Notes under the pieces: generated by a model
What the model was told of the DNA's origin: nothing
Seen by the model: only the letters and a program-made list of their open reading frames with translations
Database searches by the model: none
Shown: positions 6,244 through 12,518 of the stretch, piece by piece
Layout of the letters: each line of letters starts with the position of its first letter
Position numbering within the stretch: the first letter of the stretch is position 1
Source: Gammaproteobacteria bacterium
Lineage (GTDB): Bacteria > Pseudomonadota > Gammaproteobacteria > Steroidobacterales > Steroidobacteraceae
NCBI GenBank assembly: GCA_005877965.1
Contig: VBNP01000186.1
Span: 1 to 12,518 of the forward strand
Direction: 5' to 3'
DNA length: 12,518 bases
Program-made: the position numbers and the translations under genes

Positions 6244-6564
6244 ATGCCCAAGTACCTCATCGAAGCGGCCTATTCGGCCGAAGGCTTGCGCGGTCTGCAG
6301 AAAGACAAGGCCTCCGGTCGCAAGCAGGCAGTCATCAAGGCTGTGGAGAGCCTCGAGGGGAAGGTCGACGCCTTCTACTTCGCGCTGGGTGACAAGGATG
6401 TCGTCGTCATTGCGGAGCTGCCCGACGCCGTCAGCGCCGCGGCGCTTTCTCTGGCGGTATCGGCGACCGGCCTCGCCAGAACCAGCACCACGGCACTGCT
6501 CAGCGTCGAGGAGACCGATCGCGCGCTGGCGAAGAAGCTCACTTATCGGGCCCCCGGCGCTTAA
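6244..6564 (+). CDS. Small GYD-domain protein
   Basis: A 106-residue single-domain protein of the GYD family (ferredoxin-like alpha-beta fold related to dimeric alpha/beta barrels); the biochemical role of the family is unknown. The N-terminal MPKYLIEAAYSAEGLRGLQKD, the central FYFALGDKDVVVIAELPD (about 45-62) and the TSTTALLSVEE segment (about 80-90) follow the family pattern. The eponymous Gly-Tyr-Asp reads Gly-Asp-Lys-Asp here. Length is normal and there is no signal peptide or membrane segment. AAGGAG at 6232-6237, six bases before the ATG, fixes the start; an in-frame upstream GTG at 6205 has no such site. It lies alone between the divergent operon and gyrA and is followed by a hairpin, so it is probably monocistronic. 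Confidence 0.85.
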   Translation: MPKYLIEAAYSAEGLRGLQKDKASGRKQAVIKAVESLEGKVDAFYFALGDKDVVVIAELPDAVSAAALSLAVSATGLARTSTTALLSVEETDRALAKKLTYRAPGA

Positions 6565-6576
6565 GTGACGCCCGCC

Positions 6577-6613
6577 CCGCCGCCTGCGGGCGCTGCAGCC
6601 TCGCAGGCGGCGG
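6577..6613 (+). terminator. GC-rich hairpin after the GYD gene, possible terminator
   Basis: CCGCCGCCTGCG (6577-6588) and CGCAGGCGGCGG (6602-6613) are perfect 12-bp inverted arms with a 13-base loop, starting 12 bases after the stop codon. The sequence after it, TTGCTCT, is not a real T-run. It may act as an imperfect or factor-assisted terminator, or as a 3'-end stabiliser. The remaining ~60 bases up to the gyrA promoter show no other feature. Confidence 0.5.
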
Positions 6614-6672
6614 TTGCTCTGACAAGGCGCCGCCCGTGAGCGGCCCGCGGCGCGGGTCGCAAGGGCGCCTCG

Positions 6673-6681
6673 TGATAGAAT
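6673..6681 (+). promoter_or_regulatory. Candidate extended -10 promoter of gyrA
   Basis: TGATAGAAT (6673-6681) is an extended -10 (TGn followed by TAGAAT). There is no convincing -35 at 16-18 bases (the region reads GCGGGTCG), which fits an extended -10 promoter. The predicted start is near 6688, giving a leader of about 40 bases. Confidence 0.5.
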
Positions 6682-6706
6682 TACCGTTTTATTTCGACGT
6701 CCAGCC

Positions 6707-6725
6707 GGGCGTCCGGACTACGCCC
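6707..6725 (+). promoter_or_regulatory. Hairpin next to the gyrA start codon
   Basis: GGGCGT (6707-6712) pairs with ACGCCC (6720-6725) across a 7-base loop, and the stem ends four bases before the ATG at 6730. No Shine-Dalgarno is present in this leader. The structure could influence initiation; this is inference from the bases alone. Confidence 0.35.
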
Positions 6726-6729
6726 TTCC

Positions 6730-9294
<2,565 letters not shown>

Positions 9295-9298
9295 GCTC

Positions 9299-10381
9299 GT
9301 GCGCGTATTCAATTTCGCTGCGGGGCCGGCCACGCTGCCCGTGGAAGTCCTCGAACAGGTCCGCGAGGAGCTCACCGACTGGCAGGGCTGCGGCATGTCG
9401 GTGATGGAAGTGAGCCATCGCGGCAAGGCCTTCACCGGCGTGGCTCAGGAAGCCGAGCAACTGCTGCGCGAGCTGCTCGCGGTCCCCGCGCACTACAAGG
9501 TGCTGTTCCTGCAGGGCGGCGCAACCGGCCAGTTCGCCGCCATCCCGATGAACATCGCGCGTGCGGACTCCAGCGTCGATTACCTGAACACCGGCGCGTG
9601 GTCGAAGAAAGCGCTTGTCGAGGCCCAGCGCCTGACGGGCAAGGTCAACATCGCAGCCGACGAGGCGGCCTCGAGCTACACCACCGTGCCGGCGCCCGAG
9701 GCGCTGCGCCTCAGTGCGCGGGCGGCTTACGTGCATTACACGCCCAACGAGACCATCGGCGGGGTGGAATTTCCGTACGTCCCCGACACCGCCGGGGTGC
9801 CGCTGGTGGCCGACATGTCCTCGACCATTCTGTCGCGCCCCGTAGCGGTGTCGAAGTTCGCTCTCATCTACGCGGGCGCCCAGAAGAACATCGGTCCCGC
9901 CGGACTCGTGGTGGTCATCGTGCACGAGGACCTCACGGGTAAGGCGCGCCCGGGCACCCCGGCGGTGTGGGACTACAAGGCGATGGCCGATGAGGGTTCG
10001 ATGCTCAACACCCCACCGACCTTCGCGTGGTACTGCGCGGGGCTGGTGTTCAGGTGGCTGAAGGCACAGGGCGGGCTGGCCGCGGCCGCCGAGCGCAACC
10101 GTGCCAAGGCGCAACTGCTGTACGGCGCGATCGACGCGTCCGCTTTCTACGCGAACCCGGTGGCGCTGGCATGCCGCTCGTGGATGAACGTGCCGTTCAC
10201 GCTCGCCGTGCCCGGGCTCGAGCGCGCCTTTCTCGCCGCGGCACACGAGGCTGGACTGGTGGGCCTCGAAGGTCACCGCTCCGTGGGCGGCATGCGCGCG
10301 AGCCTCTACAACGCCATGCCGCTCGCCGGGGTGCAGGCCCTGGTGGCTCTCATGAGGGAGTTCGAGCGCCGCCACGGCTGA
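9299..10381 (+). CDS. serC: Phosphoserine aminotransferase SerC
   Basis: A 360-residue class V PLP aminotransferase. It converts 3-phosphohydroxypyruvate plus glutamate to phosphoserine and 2-oxoglutarate; the family also acts in PLP synthesis in gammaproteobacteria. NFAAGPATLP at 5-14 is the family N-terminus. FLQGGATGQFAAIPMN (70-85) forms the cofactor phosphate site. D172 (in VADMSS) and the Schiff-base lysine K196 (in YAGAQKNIGPAG) are present, and HRSVGGMRASLYNAMPL (326-342) binds substrate. Length and motifs are normal. The GTG start at 9299-9301 is set by homology, 4 bp after the gyrA stop; only a weak ribosome site precedes it. Upstream extensions would run inside gyrA and are rejected. 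Close packing with gyrA and serA suggests one transcript. Confidence 0.97.
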   Translation: MRVFNFAAGPATLPVEVLEQVREELTDWQGCGMSVMEVSHRGKAFTGVAQEAEQLLRELLAVPAHYKVLFLQGGATGQFAAIPMNIARADSSVDYLNTGAWSKKALVEAQRLTGKVNIAADEAASSYTTVPAPEALRLSARAAYVHYTPNETIGGVEFPYVPDTAGVPLVADMSSTILSRPVAVSKFALIYAGAQKNIGPAGLVVVIVHEDLTGKARPGTPAVWDYKAMADEGSMLNTPPTFAWYCAGLVFRWLKAQGGLAAAAERNRAKAQLLYGAIDASAFYANPVALACRSWMNVPFTLAVPGLERAFLAAAHEAGLVGLEGHRSVGGMRASLYNAMPLAGVQALVALMREFERRHG

Positions 10382-10387
10382 ACTCGC

Positions 10388-11557
10388 ATGACCTACCGCA
10401 TTCTCACGCTCAACGACATCAGCAGCCGGGGCCTGGCGCGCCTGCCGCGCGAGCGCTACGAAGTGGGCGCCGCGGTGACGCGCCCGGACGCGATCCTGGT
10501 GCGCTCGGCCGACCTGCACGCCCTCGAGGTTGCGCCGGGCGTGCGCGCCATCGGCCGCGCCGGGGCGGGCGTCAACAATATCCCGGTCGCGGACATGAGC
10601 CGGCGCGGCATTCCGGTGTTCAACACGCCGGGCGCCAACGCCAACGCGGTCAAGGAGCTGGTGCTCGCGGGGTTGCTGCTGGCGGCGCGCAACATCGGGC
10701 CGGCGTGGCTGTTCGCGCGCGCGCTTGACGGCGACGACGAGGCCATCGAGGCGGCGGTCGAAAAAAGCAAGAAGAACTTCGTGGGCTTCGAGCTGCCCGG
10801 ACGCACACTCGGAGTCGTGGGCCTGGGCGCCATCGGCGTCGAGGTGGCCAACTCCGCCCTGGCGCTCGGGATGAGGGTGCTCGGCTACGACCCGCAGCTG
10901 ACGGTGCAGCGCGCCTGGCAGCTGTCCTCGAGCGTCGAGCAGGCGCTGTCGCTCGAAGACCTGTTCACGCGCGCGGACGCGATCACGGTGCACGTGCCGC
11001 TGAACGCGGACACGCAGGCGCTGGTGAACGGCGCGCGTCTCGCGCTCGCGAAGCCCGACGCCACGCTCCTCAACTTCGCGCGCGCCGCCATCGTCGACAC
11101 CCGGGCGGTGCTGGCAGCCCTCGATGCCGGCCGCCTGCACGCCTACGTGTGCGACTTCCCCCGCCGCGCGCTCAAGGATCACCCCCGGGTGGTGACCCTG
11201 CCGCACCTCGGCGCCTCCACCGGCGAGGCCGAAGAGCACTGCGCCGTCATGGTCGCGGAGCAGCTGCGCGACTTTCTCGAGAACGGCAACATCCGCAACA
11301 GCGTCAACTATCCCGAAGCGGTGCTGCCGCGGGTGCCGAACACCACGCGCTTGAGCGTCGCCAACCGCAACGTGCCCAACATGGTGGGCCAGATCTCCAC
11401 CTGCCTCGCCGCCCGCGGGATCAACATCGCCGACCTGCTGAACAAGTCGCGCGGCGAATTCGCCTACACGCTCATCGACGCCGACGGCGCGGTCGGTGAG
11501 GACCTGCTGGCAACCATCCGCGCCATCGACGGCGTGCTGTCGGCGCGCATCGTCTGA
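10388..11557 (+). CDS. serA: Short-type D-3-phosphoglycerate dehydrogenase with ACT domain
   Basis: A 389-residue phosphoglycerate dehydrogenase that oxidises 3-phosphoglycerate to 3-phosphohydroxypyruvate, the substrate of SerC encoded just upstream. It is the ~390-residue form without the long intervening domain: a substrate/NAD core (about 1-310) and a C-terminal ACT domain (about 320-389, NVPNMVGQISTCLAARGINIADLL). GRAGAGVNNI (56-65), the Rossmann GLGAIG (145-150) with D168, the catalytic Arg R232 (NFARAAIVD) and His H273 (LPHLGAST) are visible. The acidic residue normally in the 'FPxE/D' segment is replaced: the sequence reads DFPRRAL (256-262). No ribosome site is evident; the ATG lies 6 bp after the serC stop. 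The ACT domain suggests serine feedback, as in the family. Confidence 0.92.
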   Translation: MTYRILTLNDISSRGLARLPRERYEVGAAVTRPDAILVRSADLHALEVAPGVRAIGRAGAGVNNIPVADMSRRGIPVFNTPGANANAVKELVLAGLLLAARNIGPAWLFARALDGDDEAIEAAVEKSKKNFVGFELPGRTLGVVGLGAIGVEVANSALALGMRVLGYDPQLTVQRAWQLSSSVEQALSLEDLFTRADAITVHVPLNADTQALVNGARLALAKPDATLLNFARAAIVDTRAVLAALDAGRLHAYVCDFPRRALKDHPRVVTLPHLGASTGEAEEHCAVMVAEQLRDFLENGNIRNSVNYPEAVLPRVPNTTRLSVANRNVPNMVGQISTCLAARGINIADLLNKSRGEFAYTLIDADGAVGEDLLATIRAIDGVLSARIV

Positions 11558-11575
11558 CGGCAGTCGGGAACGCTC

Positions 11576-12518
11576 ATGGCAGTCAAGAACAGCAAGCCGG
11601 TGCGCGCCGTGCGACGGCGTTCGCGCGCGGCGGCCACGCCGGGCGCGCCCGCGAGCGACCCGGCATCGGTGCCGCAGCGGCAGGACCTGGAGCAGGTGCG
11701 CGCCCGCATCGATGTGGTCGATGAGCAGATTCACGGCCTGATCAACGAACGCGCGCGCCTGGCGCAGCAGGTGGGGATTTCCAAGAGCAGCGACGGGCGG
11801 ACGGTGGATTTCTATCGCCCGGAGCGCGAGGCGCAGGTGCTGCGGCGGGCGCGGGCGCGCAACGCGGGACCGTTGCGCGATACGGAGGTGCTGCGGCTGT
11901 TCCGCGAGATCATGTCGGCGTGTCTCGCGCAGCAGGAGCCGCTCAAAGTGGCGTTCCTCGGTCCCGAAGGCACGTTCACGCAAACCGCGGTGCTCAATCA
12001 TTTCGGGCACTCGGTGCGCGCCCTGCCGCTCGCCTCGATCGACGAGGTGTTTCACGAGGTGGAGGCGGCGAGCGCCGATTTCGGGGTCGTGCCCATCGAG
12101 AACTCCACCGAGGGCACGGTCAACCACACGCTGGACCGGTTTCTCGCCTCGCCGCTGAAGATCTGCGGGGAGGTGGAGCTGCGTGTGCGCCATCACCTCA
12201 TGGGCGCCATGAGCGCGCTGGCGGGCATCGAGCGCGTCTGCTCCCACCCGCAGTCACTGGGCCAGTGCCGCCAGTGGCTCGAGGAGCATCTGCCGGGTGT
12301 CGAGCAGGTGCAGGTATCGAGCAACGCGGAAGGGGCGCGGCGCGCACGCGACGAGAAGGGCAGTGCGGCGATTGCGGGCGAGACCGCCGCGGAGGTCTAT
12401 GGTCTCAAGATCCTGGCCGCGGAGATCGAGGATCGCGCCGACAATACCACGCGCTTTCTGGTGCTCGGGCGCAAGCTCTTCACGCCCAGCGGCGAGGATC
12501 GCACCACGCTGCTGGTGT
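11576..12518 (+). CDS. pheA: Chorismate mutase/prephenate dehydratase (P-protein), 3' truncated by window
   Basis: The first 314 codons of a bifunctional P-protein; the C-terminal ACT regulatory domain lies beyond the window. It turns chorismate into prephenate and then phenylpyruvate for phenylalanine synthesis. An AroQ-type mutase domain spans about 37-118, with the expected active-site basic residues (R42, R59, K70) and the YRPERE block at 80-85. The dehydratase domain starts at about 124 with VAFLGPEGTFTQ. It continues with VVPIENSTEGTVNHTLD (171-187), SHPQSLGQCRQWL (223-235) and the catalytic DNTTRFLVLG at 289-298. A 35-residue basic and Ala/Pro-rich stretch precedes the mutase domain and has no domain match. 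ATG 11576 is 18 bp after serA, with a weak GGGAA upstream. The gyrA-serC-pheA order is common in beta- and gammaproteobacteria. Confidence 0.95.
   Translation, partial: MAVKNSKPVRAVRRRSRAAATPGAPASDPASVPQRQDLEQVRARIDVVDEQIHGLINERARLAQQVGISKSSDGRTVDFYRPEREAQVLRRARARNAGPLRDTEVLRLFREIMSACLAQQEPLKVAFLGPEGTFTQTAVLNHFGHSVRALPLASIDEVFHEVEAASADFGVVPIENSTEGTVNHTLDRFLASPLKICGEVELRVRHHLMGAMSALAGIERVCSHPQSLGQCRQWLEEHLPGVEQVQVSSNAEGARRARDEKGSAAIAGETAAEVYGLKILAAEIEDRADNTTRFLVLGRKLFTPSGEDRTTLLV

Overview
The window looks like chromosome of a GC-rich gammaproteobacterium. GC is high throughout, third codon positions are almost always G or C, and every gene that can be placed is a proteobacterial housekeeping gene. 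The order yciK...ubiG-amidohydrolase / gyrA-serC-(serA)-pheA resembles the Pseudomonas-type neighbourhood, and rluB facing yciK resembles the Escherichia coli arrangement. The genus cannot be fixed from the sequence. No mobile element, CRISPR array, tRNA or rRNA was seen, and the only sizeable gene-free stretch is 165 bp upstream of gyrA.

Left part, plus strand (1-1182): the 3' end of scpB (condensin accessory protein) is joined by a one-base stop/start overlap to an rluB-family gene. The RluB product keeps its fold signatures but has lost the catalytic aspartate.

Middle, minus strand (1134-6148): a tightly packed five-gene operon reads leftward from about 6150: MtaD/TRZ-ATZ-type amidohydrolase relative, ubiG, rmuC, squalene/phytoene-synthase-like gene, yciK. 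Three junctions overlap (4, 4 and 17 bp) and the last has a 15-bp gap, so translation is probably coupled. The operon ends inside the 3' end of rluB (49-bp convergent overlap). The amidohydrolase relative has lost key metal and catalytic histidines, and the squalene/phytoene-synthase-like protein lacks the aspartate-rich motifs of a working synthase.

Right part, plus strand (6244-12518): a small GYD-domain gene is followed by a GC-rich hairpin. Then come gyrA (DNA gyrase A, complete), serC, a short ACT-type serA, and pheA (chorismate mutase/prephenate dehydratase, running off the window). gyrA to pheA are separated by only 4, 6 and 18 bp and probably form one transcription unit. It joins DNA topology with the second and first steps of serine synthesis and entry into phenylalanine synthesis.

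The divergent control region between the two halves (6149-6243) carries back-to-back promoter-like elements that overlap each other. The main oddity of the window is not a new gene cassette. It is the presence of intact, evidently maintained reading frames whose enzyme active sites are degenerate (RluB-like, MtaD-like, synthase-like, and a milder case in SerA), sitting among normal housekeeping genes. Active-site comparisons rest on remembered family motifs and need alignment to confirm.
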